Shown here: positions 13,111-25,337 of the stretch, in pieces
Position numbering within the stretch: position 1 is the first letter of the stretch
How the letters are laid out: every line of letters starts with the position of its first letter
Source: Sanghuangporus weigelae
Lineage: Eukaryota; Basidiomycota; Agaricomycetes; Hymenochaetales; Hymenochaetaceae
Length of the DNA stretch: 64,000 nucleotides
Assembly (NCBI GenBank): GCA_033182465.1
Contig: CP137325.1
Location: 1,550,001 to 1,614,000, forward strand
Direction: 5' to 3'
Notes under the pieces: model-generated
Told to the model about the DNA's origin: nothing
What the model saw: the letters and a program-made list of their open reading frames with translations, nothing else
The model's database searches: none
Program-made: the position numbers and the translations under genes

Positions 13111-13882
13111 TTACTGCCTTTTTCATATGTATTGTCACTCGCGACTTCTGTGATTTTTGTCACACAGAACACCTCAAAATATAAAAATCACCATATCTCA
13201 CTCAATTCTTGACCGTTCTGCATGATATAAGTTTATAAATTCATAGTTTTAAGATATGTTTCAAAATCCAACAAGGATGAAGAGAAATGAGCAAAGAATG
13301 AGTGAGATATGTCGTAAAAGGTCGATTTTAGACACTTCCTTCATGTGCAGTTTTTCCTGCCCTCAGACTGGGTGCTACAACAACCTAGACTGCACCAAAG
13401 TGATGCTATTGGTATAATATGAATTTACAGACATCAGATTTCCTAAGAGTAAATTTATTTTGAGGTCTGGGGGTCCTTGAGAAAAGGTTGGTTTGAGCTC
13501 AGCCAAGACATGCATCAAACCAGCAGATATAACACAGAATAGAGCTCAAAGTCGGCCTGTAAACTTAAAATAAAATAATCATATCATTTTGGACTTGCTT
13601 ATAGGACTGTAGAAGCAGGGATGAGGGCAGGAAAAACTGCACATGAAAGATGTGTCTAAAATCGGCCTTTTACGACATATCTCACTCATTCTTTGCTCAT
13701 TTCTCTTCATCCTTGTTAGAGTTTGAAACATATTTTAAAACTATGAGTTCAGCAACTTAGATTATGCAAAACGGTCAAGAATTGAGTGAGATATGGTGAT
13801 TTTTATATTTTGAGGTGTTCTGTGTGACAAAAATCACAGAAGTCGCGAGTGACAATACATATGACATATGAAAAAGGCAGTA
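13111..13882. mobile_element. Foldback element with 260-bp inverted arms
   Basis: The left arm (about 13111-13366) and right arm (about 13622-13882) are inverted near-copies around a loop of about 255 bp. The ends read TTACTGCC and GGCAGTAA. The right arm carries a 7-base duplication (CATATGT) near its tip that the left lacks. No coding frame and no clear target duplication were found. It resembles a MITE or foldback transposon; a transcript could form a long hairpin. Confidence 0.8.
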
Positions 13883-14087
13883 AGATAACGTGATCGACTT
13901 TCTATATCGAGCATGGTACTGTATTATTACACACAAGTGAATAAACTGACAAATTCCATCCACAAAAACTCGGGGCAAGACACTTGAAATATGTACGCTA
14001 CGTTTCCCTGTCAAAAATCTCGCCGTTCTTGTTTTATCAGCCAAGTACCCTTGTTTTTAAAGCGAGACTGAGCACAGCTTTGCTAGA

Positions 14088-15813
14088 TCACTTTGGGTAG
14101 AAAACCTCTATCGCGTCCTTTCCGGTCCTTCTATCCTTCAGAAGAATGAGCGCACCGCTGTATGGATCCATGAAGTCCTCCAAAATGTTCGACATGCCTT
14201 CCAATTCATTTTCCTCGTAATGGTTGACGATGTGGAAACCTACGTTGGGCGAAAGTTCAGCATAGTTCAGCTTGCCCCGCTCATCAATCGAGGCCAATGC
14301 ATATCCGGCCCTTCCATTCTTCTGCATCGAGACCAATAGTCGGCCCGAACGTGTGATCGTCGAGCCCAATCCTATCGTAAAACGAGGAAGGGTGCGGCTG
14401 TCTGCTTGTTGGGTTACTCCAGAATCGTCGACTTGCTTCCAAATTTTCCCGGAGACTGGTTTGAAAGTGGCCCGTATAGCTACCAGGCTTGGATTGGTTC
14501 TTCCTGTGGTACCAATCATTATCACCATCACACCATCTGAGTCAGATTGCTTCCTATGCTCAAAGAAAGAGTATCGCAAGTCGTAGAGCTTCTCAGACCA
14601 GGTGCTCCTGCTCCCGAATAACGGTTCGAAAACGCTGCCGTTCAAATCTTGAAGCTTGACTGTATCCGGAGGAGATTGAGTAGACACGTTCATGGCATGA
14701 ACCAGTGAAATGGTACGAAGTCTCGTTGTGTACGTCAATCTATTGTCAAGATAAAAGAAATGATCGTTCCAAATCTGGGGTTCACGCAGACCTTGCTCCA
14801 GCGACTAAAGATGGGAGGTACTGATAAGACAATTGTTCGATACTGCAAGATCAAGGATCGCTCACAGAACAGTCGATCGTCGCTACTTGATTCTTTTGCC
14901 ACTCTATGATGGTAATCTTGGAAGGAGATACTGAGAAGACCGAAAAGCTACCCTTGATCACACAGAATGGCTTTCGAGCCGCCTTATCATGTATATCGAG
15001 TGAAATTGTGTCTGTTTCTTGCATAGTAGTCACGTCGTTCCCTACTCCAGTCGGAGCTAAGTTCAGCACTTTAGCGAATCTTCAGAGTAGACACCTTTAG
15101 CCATCAATAATGTAGAAATGATCAGTACTCACCCCGATATTTCATTTCCATTGTTGTTCTCGAAAAACGAATAGACTATGAGTGTCAATACTACAGAACC
15201 ATCGTCGCGGACCTCGAAATCGTAATGGAGATGATCGTAGCAAGTTGCTATGTTTTTATGCAGTCTCCCGAAATCAACTGACCAAATGCACCGATCTTCT
15301 TTTGCAAGATCCAAGAGGCGTAGTTGATTGTAGTTGTCGGCAATGCAACGCATGAAGAGATATCGGCCGCCGGGTGCTATCTTGACGTCGCGGAAGTGAT
15401 ATACTTGACCCGGGGATATACTTTGCGGGGGAAAGGGGGAAATGGTTCTTATTGACTCATATTCAGCTACTGGTGATTGAAACTTCGTGACCGAACGATA
15501 AGTACGAAGTGCGTTCACGACAATACGGCGTAAGTCATGAGCAGTAAGAGAGTCGATGTCGACGTTCGGCGGCAAATCCGGCGCACAATGCTGACCCAAT
15601 TCGTCCATCTTTTTCAACCAAAGAAGGCGAGTTAGAACGGTATCCCGTGCGTGCGTACACGTCTAGAAAGAGGTGATATGTATTTCAGATTATCTTGACC
15701 GATAATTTGTTATTTCTTAAGCTTACCCTCTCAAAAGAAAGTATATCACGTATACGGAGATCATACAGGATTTTTACGAGCACGTCTTTTGGAACGACGA
15801 CGAAATCCGGCAT
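14088..15813 (-). CDS. F-box protein, family copy A
   Basis: Four exons: 15813-15727, 15662-15133, 15079-14866, 14804-14088; 515 residues with all phases consistent. The N-terminus has the F-box core VPKDVLVKILYDLRIRDILSFER, interrupted by intron 1 at the usual place for Agaricomycete F-box genes. The rest is a beta-rich region with repeated GGRYLF/W.VDF-type motifs and ends EVFYPK; it is likely the substrate-recognition part, perhaps propeller-like. F-box proteins bring targets to the SCF ubiquitin ligase through Skp1; the target is unknown. Exon layout and sequence match the two plus-strand copies at 23287 and 25338 (shared RRIVVNALRTYR-type block and a W-N-H-x-F-Y block at the start of exon 4). 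Confidence 0.75.
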
Positions 15814-15938
15814 TTCACCTTGGAACTGGATGAACTTGAAAGAGGCGCTGTGATGAAGAGATCGATCGATTAAGCGTTGGTGTCTGAGACAAGCCACTAA
15901 AAGTGTGGGAATGAATAACTATAACCAACGATTATGTA

Positions 15939-15946
15939 GTCTCCTA
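15939..15946. repeat. hAT target-site duplication, left
   Basis: GTCTCCTA, identical to the eight bases just right of the element at 16584-16591. Confidence 0.85.
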
Positions 15947-16583
15947 TAGGGTTCCGACCGTATCGTATACGGATACGGCCGTATAACTCGAGTCTTATAC
16001 GGATACGACCGTATGAAATACGGCCGTATATTTGGTGGTCAAGGTCTCATACGGATACGGAACACCCGTATACGGGAATACGGCGTATACGGAGGTTCCG
16101 TAACTCTACCGCATCAGGACATACTAACAAATATTTTTTCAAAGTGTTCAAAGTCTATCTCGATACAATGAAGATTCTGTTCACTGATAATGGTGCTTAG
16201 GGATGATTTTCATAGCTGTCCGAGCAGATCAGCGTATATGTGCTCACCGGATGTGTGTGAATAATCTCTTACGTGGTTGCATATCGTCAAAATTCTTGCT
16301 GACACCAGTCCTGCCGTGATTGGTAACACTCAAATTATGATTTCCAAAGAAAATAATATGCTCTCCGCATGGAAGGCAGGGACAAATACCCTTCCAAAGG
16401 GCATGCGAGGTGGAGTTCCGTATATGGCGCATATGCCGTATACGATAATTTTTGACTTTTTTAATACGGATACGGCCGTATATATACGGGCCGTATATTT
16501 TCTTCTTTTTCTCTTATACGATACGGCCGTATCCCGTATACGGAAAGCCGTATACGCATTATACGCATACGGTCGGAACACTA
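15947..16583. mobile_element. Non-autonomous hAT element (MITE), 637 bp
   Basis: The ends are inverted repeats TAGGGTTCCGACCGTAT and TAGTGTTCCGACCGTAT (one mismatch in 17), flanked by a perfect 8-bp direct repeat, GTCTCCTA. The eight-base duplication and the TAGGG tip are typical of hAT transposons. The interior has many TACGG/CCGTA subterminal repeats (two blocks, about 15957-16105 and 16425-16575), which would be transposase-binding sites. No transposase frame is present, so it must be moved in trans. It lies about 130 bp upstream of the F-box copy A start codon. Confidence 0.88.
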
Positions 16584-16591
16584 GTCTCCTA
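16584..16591. repeat. hAT target-site duplication, right
   Basis: GTCTCCTA, the partner of 15939-15946. Confidence 0.85.
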
Positions 16592-16830
16592 ATCTGGCGA
16601 TCACTCTTGGCCCACATTCGCTTTGATGAATTCTTGCAGATTCTTGCTTATCATATGAAGAAAGTGCACTTTTGTACGCAAGACATAAGAAACAGATAAA
16701 TATTATACATGTACTTTTTCCGTGCATATTGATTCATCCGGAAGCACTTTTCCACGGCGCACGTGCTCCTCATAATACGACCTCTGATCTCGCCGTCGAT
16801 AACCGCAGCTCAACGACGTGCGGGACAACG

Positions 16831-19800
16831 ATGCCCAGTTCTTCTCCCGACTCCTCAGTCGATCTTGCTCCTAGCGCGGAGCAGTCTCGCAGGAGGGCAT
16901 ATAAAGCCTGTCTTCACTGCGTATGTTCATCGTCTGCTCGTCTTTATCGCCTTCTCATCAGTTGCCATGTCTTCTCAGCGATCTCGCAAAGCAAAGTGCG
17001 ATCTTGGCGATATTGACGCACCTGGTCAGCCTCCATGTGCCCGGTGCAAGCGCGAAAGGCGAGAGTGCGTCTTTGCGCCATCCTATAGGGGCGGAAAGAT
17101 TATCAGGAGGAATACCGACCCTCCTGCCGATCTTGATAAAGGAAAGGTGCCCGACGCTAGATCGTGTACACGAAGTAAGTCATTTCTCCTTCATTCTAGA
17201 CTATACCTCTTTCGTTTCTCCATATAAAGGTAAAGGAACGGCTGGGTCATGATTTTAAAGACATATTTTGTGCATAATCTATGTTTATATTCTCGTCCCT
17301 CTAATCTACTAACTGATATATTCATTTTATAGAAAACGAGCATAAGTCAGTAACGTTCTCAGCCTCTGACATCGATATAGCGGAAATAGAGGAAGACATG
17401 AACACAAGGTCCGAATCAGAGGGTCCTCCGCGCAAAACGATGCGTCTCGACGCAGCTTCCTCGGCTTCTGAGAATGCAGGAGACCGAGACCGAGTTGATC
17501 CACAAAGTCTCGCCGCGGCATCCCTGCGTAATCCAACTGACGCACTGAACCTACTTGCTCTCGCGGCAGACGTCGATCGTAAAACAAAGGCAAAGCGTCG
17601 TGCGAGTGTAAGTGAAGCCAACACAATGGATTCACCAAAGCATGCGCACGATGGAACCATCAACGCCGACCTTGCTCGGGGTTCTAAATTTAAGAAAGAG
17701 GATAGCACTTCGAGCTCATGTGAAGGGCATACACATCTACATACACATCGAATGTCGACTCCACCTTCTCTTAATACATATGCCCTTGTACGCGATCGGG
17801 TACTTTCGCCAGCTACGTTGAAGCATCTCGTCGAATTCTATTTCTCACACGCTCACGCCGTGTTCCCCATGGTCCCTCATCATCATATCCCACGGTGCTC
17901 GACAGAACTTGCGCGCTTTGCCGCGGAAGAAGCACCGCTGTTGACTGCAATGGTCGTCATTGCTTCGCGTCAGGAGAAAATGTTTGACGTCCACGCACGT
18001 AGTTGGGAGTACATGCAAACGCTGATAAACGAACTTATCCTTGGAAAATACGCGTCCGTTGGAGCTGTCGAAGCTTTACTTCTGTTATCAGGTAATCGTC
18101 TTACTTCAAGAAGCCTGCTGCTTCCAACATAATTGATAGAAAATCTTCCTCGTCGGACGGAGGCTGCGACCGAGGATGATGAACATCGAATGGCATGGAT
18201 GCTTGTTGGAATGGCTGTTCGGATAGGGTAAGTGCTATTTTTAGTCGTTGGTACTCCCGTTTAAGTGCACGGATAGGTACATGCTCGGTCTAGATCAGAA
18301 GACTCTGAGGCCGATATCTCCGGGAGTGGAAGATTCTGGTGACAGAGACAACGATGCCGGAACAAGGAGCGAGAACGAACGCCTTGATAGAGATAGACTG
18401 GCATGGACATGTAGGTCAGGTTTTGTGCAACGTTACAAAAGGTCCTAACGCCGCTTTGTAGATTGTTATATCTTTGACAGAAGGTACAAAGATCGATGGA
18501 GAAGAAAGCCATCAACATTGACTTTTTCTGTGATGTAGCATCTCTATTCGTTCTGGCAAGGCATTCTGGAGCAGGGGTAGGCTAATCTAGATGAGCATCT
18601 ATTGGAGTTCTGACTCGCCTGTTCCATAAAGGACCCGGTCTATGCTTCCAGCGTACACATTGTGGTGCCGTCCCTTCCGCTTCCGAGACCTTTCCGTCTC
18701 TGCGTGCAATTCCTGGAACCCAGGATGACTTCTCTGCCATGCTTCAGGCGTAGGTGTTCAGACTATCGGAGTGAAATAGAACTTGCTTACCGCAATTGTC
18801 GTCTAGGTATACGGAGTTGACCCAGACGATGGCGTCTGCCCACGATGTCCTTTACCCTTCAAAAGACAGGACGATTGCGCTTGTCAGAGTTGGCGACTAT
18901 CACAAGTAGGTGGCTCTTTGAAACGTCGTCTGCAACACTTAGATTTTTTTCTCGTTATACAGGTATCTGGATGAGCTAACAAGAAGTATGATCCTATCCT
19001 TCTATTTATGAGACGTGCACTGACATACTTGCTTTTTATGGCTCCTTCCAGGCATCGTAAGCCTTTCTTGTTCTGCCTTCACAAGCATTCTGGACTAACG
19101 GAACGTTACAGAATGGCTTTCGATTAAATTGGGAGGGAAAAATCTGGGAGACGCAGATTGTACAAGAATGCGTTTGGTTAACTTTTGTCAGTTCTTCTTT
19201 CCATGAACTATCACAGTTTTTCTTATGCTCATGCACTGGTAAGCATTACACACGACTTTATATCTACGCTTTCGCCTTTCAAGCTCACGTTCAACGGAAC
19301 ACGACGACGACGGAAGACGGCAAGAAAGTCGCAGACAACGTTATCTTTCCGCGCGGACCCATGGGTAGCCCTGATGCTAGATTCATTCTTGAAGCTATCG
19401 ATGCTGCTGTAAGTCATTCTTTAAGCAAGGGGCAAGCTCCGAGCGCTGATGAAATCCTGCAGACGGAACTTCTGCACATATGCGTCGAAAGGTTACATCC
19501 TAGCGGTGCAATGACTTATTTACCTTGGAGATTTTTCTTGTATTTTCAGTTAGTAACCCTCTTTATCTGATCTTTCTTCTACTCGAGTATTCACACATCC
19601 GCCAGATATGCCGGTGTATTCTTATTAAAAGTGGGTTTCAGTTTCGTACATGTGAATTACGTAGCTCACACTCGCTCATTGCAGGCTGTATTTGTTGGTG
19701 CCGTCGTACCACAAGATCAACGAGCAATTGTACAACTAGTCAAAAAAGTAATCGTCTGCCTGGCGTGCGCAAGCTCGGATGACCAGCAAGCGGGCGTACG

Positions 19801-20701
19801 CTATGCTCGGTTGCTCAACGGACTCCTTCGTGTATTCAGTCGCGGAGTCGACGGAGTGGCTTCTCAGGTTGGTACGCCAAAGCGTCGCACTTTGGAGCTG
19901 TCGGCGTCAGTGTCGACGACTCGCGGTCCGAACATTGAAGATAGCGACACGATAATGTCCAAGTCCGATGCAGCGCATGCGGGAGCCGAACAGCAGGTGA
20001 CAGCCGCTGCTCATGCGTCCGTTCCCAGTCCACCAGTCGTCTCAGCATCTTCGCTTACTTCCGGACCGCTTGTAAACAATGCTACGTCTCCAGTTGTTAA
20101 AGAAGCTCCGATTCATCACGTGCACAGTCCAGCGACTGAAGCAGTACTCGCGCATTTGCCTATGCCGCGGCTCGATGCAAGTGTGAAGTACTCGGATAAA
20201 AGTGCAGCTTCTCATTCAATGCAGTCATTGCATCAGCCCATTTCCGCCGATGCGCTCTTTGCAAGCAGTCATCTGAACGCTCGATCAGCTTCGCGGTTTA
20301 CAGGAGGACTGTCACCCGGACCGTACCACCGTACGCCGGCGCCGCTCGATCATCGCACAGGCTCGCGGACTCAGGGCCAGCAGCTGTATACGCCAGCTCC
20401 TTCGCGTTCAGTGGCCGCCAATGGTTTTACCGGCGCTACGAACGGCATTAACGTTAATGTCAACGGGGCAAACGGCGGATTTGACCTGTACCAGGTTAGT
20501 CCGACTGGTAGCGCGAGTCTCAATCTCTCTCAGTTCGACTTGAACTGGCCACCGACAGAAGTAGATGGGCTTGCTCAGATGCTGACTGACGACCATGCAC
20601 TTGATGGTGATTTTTGGATGTCTCTTCCGAGCCATGTGCAGTGGCAAGCATGGCCGCAGTCTAATGGAACTCCAGCGCCCCCAGCGTCATTGATGAGCTA
20701 A
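16831..20701 (+). CDS. Zn2Cys6 fungal transcription factor
   Basis: Sixteen exons: 16831-16920, 16979-17174, 17333-18091, 18140-18227, 18277-18410, 18462-18483, 18539-18576, 18632-18749, 18807-18905, 18963-18985, 19052-19056, 19112-19186, 19244-19408, 19463-19548, 19606-19630, 19685-20701; 2940 bases, 979 residues. A Zn(II)2Cys6 cluster spans C27 to C60 with spacing CX2CX6CX12CX2CX6C, split by intron 1. A fungal-specific transcription-factor middle region runs from about residue 250 to 650 (LVEFYFSHAHAVFPMV, ISIRSGKAFWSRGPGLCF, LYIYAFAFQAHVQRN, FFLYFQYAGVFLLK). The C-terminus is Ser/Pro-rich with an acidic end. It should bind CGG-type sites in the nucleus; target genes are unknown. Exon 11 is only 5 nt but keeps the frame. 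The donor after exon 12 (GTCAGT) is atypical. Confidence 0.85.
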
Positions 20702-21702
20702 GTGTACGAGGTAGCATACAGATAGAACACATCTTGTGTATTTCAAGTCGAGGGTTGGTTTTGTACGAGTAGAGGACTATATATTACATGCTCGTGCATT
20801 GTTGTGGGCTTCCGGACGGATGGCTTCGGAGAGATATCATCCAGTATGGCTCTTAATCGGGCGATACCTGACATGAGCTTCTGCCTCCCTTTGATCAAAT
20901 TTGACTCGAAGATCTTCGAGTGACGAAATTGGTGATAAGCACATCTCCCCTTTCACGAACTCGCAACAAAAATTAATCTTTAGATCTACAAAATTCCCAA
21001 TAAAGCCTTCAAGTTTGAGGATCGACGTCGCTTGGGGTCAGATCATTACTATACTAGGCAGGCCCTCTGCAATTATGTAAGGAGATTTTTCTACTCTACT
21101 ATCTTTTAGCATTCTGTTACTACAGTGCTCGTTCAATGCTTTGAACCGTGGGCCCTATAGCAGCAGCTGTCGAAAGACATATATGGCACGCCGACCTCCA
21201 CAGCTGCAACGATCGCGGCAGACCATCGGCCGTTGTTAGGCGAGTCGATCTCATGATTTGCCATTTCAGGTTAGCTTGACCTGATCAGCTCTTTCAATGC
21301 CCCTGTGTTTCTATGGCGTCTAAAGTGATTATGTCTGGATACTTGTGCAAATTTATTGACATAACTTGCAAGAAAGTCGAAGGACTTAATCACATTCGAG
21401 TGTTGGTCATGACTTCACGCTCTGCATGTTTAGCATTGGGCATTTCATTGACTCTTTTCCTCCAAAGGGGCCTTCTTATAAACTTTTTTGGAGCTCGGGT
21501 GACACGGATTCTCCAATTCATTGAGCTGTTTTCTTGGACGGCAGCCGTCATAATTGCCTCAGGTGGTTTACTCCGAAGTATTATTCCGTTTGAAATAAAA
21601 GTGGAAACAGGCAAGAGTTCTCAGCATCCCAGACCCGTTCCCCTCTCTGCGTTCAGCTCCGTTCTCGTACCTTCTCAACTTCTATTCTTTTAAACATTAC
21701 AA
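20702..21702. other. Intergenic, no gene seen
   Basis: 3' flank of the transcription factor and 5' flank of the AA9 relic. One 126-codon frame (21313-21693) lacks family resemblance and is probably chance. Confidence 0.5.
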
Positions 21703-22775
21703 TTGTTTGCGCTTCCGTTCTTTGCTATTGCCACTGTCCTTTCTACTCGCATATCGTCTGCTCGTGCGCACGGAAATGTCCAGGAAGTCGCCGCTGATGG
21801 TACGACGTACACTGGTTATCTTCCTTACGAGGACCCCTACAAGACTCCAGTACCCGATCGCATCATTCGCAAGATTCCGGGGACCGGTCCCGTTGAGGAC
21901 CCTCGACGTCAAATTGCATCCAACTCAGGCTTTGCTGACTTCCTGCTAACAGTATCCAGTGTAATGGCGAATCAAACAACGGGACAGAACCTGCTGCCCT
22001 TTTCGCGACAATAGAGGCTGGTTCGCAGCTCCAATTGAACTAGACTGCCTGGCCTAATTCCCATGTCGTATGTCCTCGCTTCTGTATAGTTCAAAAGCAG
22101 CTGACGATATGACGCATACTTCAGGGTCCCGTTATCACCTACTTGGCGGCAGTACCCATTGGTACTGACGTTACGACCTACAGTCCTGGAACGGAGTAAG
22201 TCCTGCTATTCTGTACTACATGAAGACCGATAACTATTTTGACCTTCCTCAGTCCCGTCTGGTTCAAGATTGATGAAGCAGGGAAGAATGACCAGGGTGA
22301 ATGGGCTGCGACGTATGGACTGTATGCCACTAACAGCGTTTACTCGGTCTCGATTCCCGAATCATTGCGTCCAGGGCAATATATTGTCCGTCATGAGATC
22401 GTTGCGCTACACCAGCGAGTATTTCGATGTTTCGTGAAGGGTGATAGATTGCTGACTGCGCAAAGGTCCTACTCCTACCCGTGAGCTCTTCGTTCACATT
22501 CGACAAAAGCTCACGGAGTAACTGATTCGTGAATCAGTGGTGCTCAATTTTATCCTTCCTGCATTCAGATTGAAGTAACAGGTTGCGGAAATGCTTTCCC
22601 CACAGACGACTTTTTGGACTCCTTCCATGGAGCCTATACTCCTGATACCCCTGGTATTGTATATGATGTTTACACAAGTTAGTGTCCACCTATTATTTTC
22701 AAAGATGATTCTGATGAGACCCATACTCCCTAAGACACGAGTGCCTATCCGATTCCGGGCCCTGCAGTGTTTGTA
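21703..22775 (+). pseudogene. AA9 lytic polysaccharide monooxygenase, dead copy
   Basis: The family is clear: a signal-peptide-like start, then AHGNVQEV (the mature N-terminal His of the copper brace), GYLPYEDPYKTPVPDRI, GPVITYLAAVP, WFKIDEAGKNDQGEWA, SLRPGQYIVRHEIVALH, GAQFYPSCIQIEVTG and YPIPGPAVF. AA9 enzymes are secreted, copper-dependent oxidases that cleave cellulose. The copy looks dead: the initiation codon is TTG at 21703, a TAG at 22041 replaces the usual Trp between N and T just before the second brace His (NSH), and frame is lost near 21900. Introns are otherwise well kept, including a 15-nt exon at 22466-22480 bounded on its left by a GC donor (CACCA|GCGAGT). Decay is probably recent. 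Confidence 0.8.
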
Positions 22776-23286
22776 GCCAGTTTCCCTGCATTTCTTTCCA
22801 CAATTCTGACTGAAATTTTCAGATGGAGTCCTTCATTTTCCTTCGTATTTCTCAAAGAATATGCAGCCAGCGATCTGATGTTTAGAAGAGGATTGTGCCT
22901 GGCTTTGAACGTCAGCGCGGCATACTTTATGTGCTCCTGGGCCGCACAGCATTTATTTCAATAGCTTCTTGTCGGTCTGGAGCACCCACTTTATTCCCTT
23001 GAAGCTGATGACTCGTCCAACAGACGTCGTCTCTATTCTCAGTGTACGCATTGTGTCGAATTAAGTTTCCTCACACGGAGTCCGGTAGAATACTACGCCC
23101 TACGATTGGCTAATGCTCAGACTGTAAATTCCAATTTGAAAATCTACTGATCTCGCTTAGAGTTAAGCTTTTGTTCCGTCGATCTCCGAAGATCTCCGAG
23201 TGCTCTCTCTTTTGTTACTTCCATTTCTCTCTCACCACCATCGGTTTACTCAGGTCGGCAGACAGACGATACCGCTGATAACTATC
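22776..23286. other. Intergenic, F-box B promoter
   Basis: Between the AA9 relic and F-box copy B. A pyrimidine-rich stretch near 23200-23240 lies before the start codon, as is common in fungal promoters. No gene seen. Confidence 0.5.
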
Positions 23287-25050
23287 ATGAATTTGCTCAA
23301 TATTCCACAGGATGTTCTGCTCAAGATCCTTTACAAGTTAGAAGTTCAAGAGATATTACGTATAGAAAGAGTGAGCCACCGGGATGATCAGCCATCGATG
23401 CGTACTGATTGAGATGATAGACATGCCGCAGCATGCGGAAGTATATTTTACATGATGCAAGACATCTTTGGCTGGTCAAACTGTATGATCTGGATGTCAG
23501 CTGCGACCCAGGCATCCCTCCGAATGTCTCCGTTGAGCATCTTCCCATCGAAGAACTACGAAGTATCGTTGTCAGAGCGGTTCGATTGTATACGGCGATG
23601 ACGGGGTCTCCTACTCCAATGATCACATATGCTCTAAAGAAGACGATCGTACCCACACCTCCAGAAGCAGTTCCTAGCGGTATGACTGGATTTATCCATT
23701 CGGTCAAGCTATTACCGGGTGGACGATACGTATTCGTGTGCTGGAAGACGGACTTGCCGAATCCAGGAAACAGCGACTACAAGACACAGCTCTGTATGAT
23801 TGACACGATTTCGAACCATCGAGTATGGTCTTTTGATTCTTCAAAACATCACGGAAACGTTCCCGCTCGCATGATTCTTGCTTACGACTTCGATATGCAG
23901 AAGGATGGGAGTATAATTATGGCGTTGGTATTCCAAACCGAAGATGAAAACTCTGATCTCTCAGGGTAAAGGACATCTATACTCGATGTCTCCCACTATA
24001 ACTCAGACTACTCCCTTATCGTACAGGCTATTGCAAGTTTTCAGGCTTTCGAGTGAACCTACCGGCGGCACATTCACGGATTCTTTGCTTCACTCCGTTA
24101 GCTCCCTCAAGCGACGCATGTATGGCCACAAGCCCCCTACGGATAGGACATTTTGTCAAATCTCCGATGACTTCGTCGCCCTGGTCGATCATGGCACTGG
24201 TATTATCACTCTTCTGAAATGGGATGAAGGGAGAATGATAAACATTGCATTCGAAGTGAGTAACGATATCATCAGACGCAGTGTAAACTGACAATAATTT
24301 TCCTACCAGCGCACTCATGATCGAGGTTTCTGGCGGATCTGGAACAATCACGTCTTCTATTTCGTATTTAGGCTCCAAGAACTGAGGGCCGTTTCGCTAT
24401 CACAAGCTATGGAGTTCCCCGAGTCTCACAGCAGCCAGCAATCGATATTAAATTTGGAGCAATTCAATACCGTTACTCTGCAGCTCGATGGAAGAACAGA
24501 TCAAAACGGGGAACCATTAATAGCCGGCGATCGTAACAGCATGCTCTATTCGATATATGACGCTCCTTGGGATAATTCGGAAGCCGTGCTCACTATTGTC
24601 ACACAAGTTTCCACAGGTTTTCCGCAGTTCACCGCCATACGTGCCAAATTTCATTCCGTTGGGCCGGATGGTCTGGATTGGAAGTGGGAATTTTTAAGCG
24701 AAAGGACGTCGAGGGAACATAGTCATTCATCGAGAATTTCCTTCATGATGCCCAAGCAGACGAGATCGGGCCAACTTCTCGCTTACTCGTGGAAAAAACT
24801 AGAATCAACATTGGAAACGGGAATAAGACAAATATATCCTTATTGTTTACAGCGCAGAGTTGCTGTCGTCGCGGTCGATCGAGAAGGATACCCATTCATT
24901 CCGCAACTATCAGAAAACATGGCTAACTTACTAGTTGGGGCAGAAGATGAGGTCGACATAAGGTGCCTTGACGAGTATAGTAGGGCAATTGTTGTTGTTA
25001 GGAACGTATGGCCGGGAAAGGATTTCATCGAGATTTATTACCCGGAATAA
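23287..25050 (+). CDS. F-box protein, family copy B
   Basis: Four exons: 23287-23370, 23421-23965, 24027-24255, 24310-25050; 532 residues, intact. The N-terminal F-box reads IPQDVLLKILYKLEVQEILRIER, cut by intron 1, then TCRSMRKYILHDARHLWLVK. The downstream region is beta-rich (LLPGGRYVFVCWK; HRVWSFDSSKHH) and ends FIEIYYPE. It is the probable substrate-binding part of an SCF ubiquitin-ligase adaptor; the target is unknown. It matches copy A (opposite strand, 7.5 kb away) in exon structure and copy C (next downstream) very closely in intron 1 and the first half of exon 2. Confidence 0.78.
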
Positions 25051-25337
25051 CTTGCATCAGATTCCACTCGATCTTCAAGCTCACATACGATGTTTCCATA
25101 CGTGATTGGTGTAGTGCTGTGATTTTATGCATTTTCTTTGTCGAAAAAGGTATATAAACAAGTCTTACATTTGCGATTATATTACGTGGACTCTGATTAT
25201 GTGATGAAGCCGACTTCCAACTTGAGATTCTATTGGTCAATCTGTTCCGTCAATCGTGATTGCCATCCCGTTTCTCATCTCATCGTCACCGACCTACTCT
25301 TGCCTACGACTGTGAGATGATAAAGCAGACAACTATC

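Noticed and set aside
21313-21693. 126-codon hydrophobic plus frame
   Set aside because: Hydrophobic stretches alone, in an AT-rich intergenic region, with no homologous pattern recalled.
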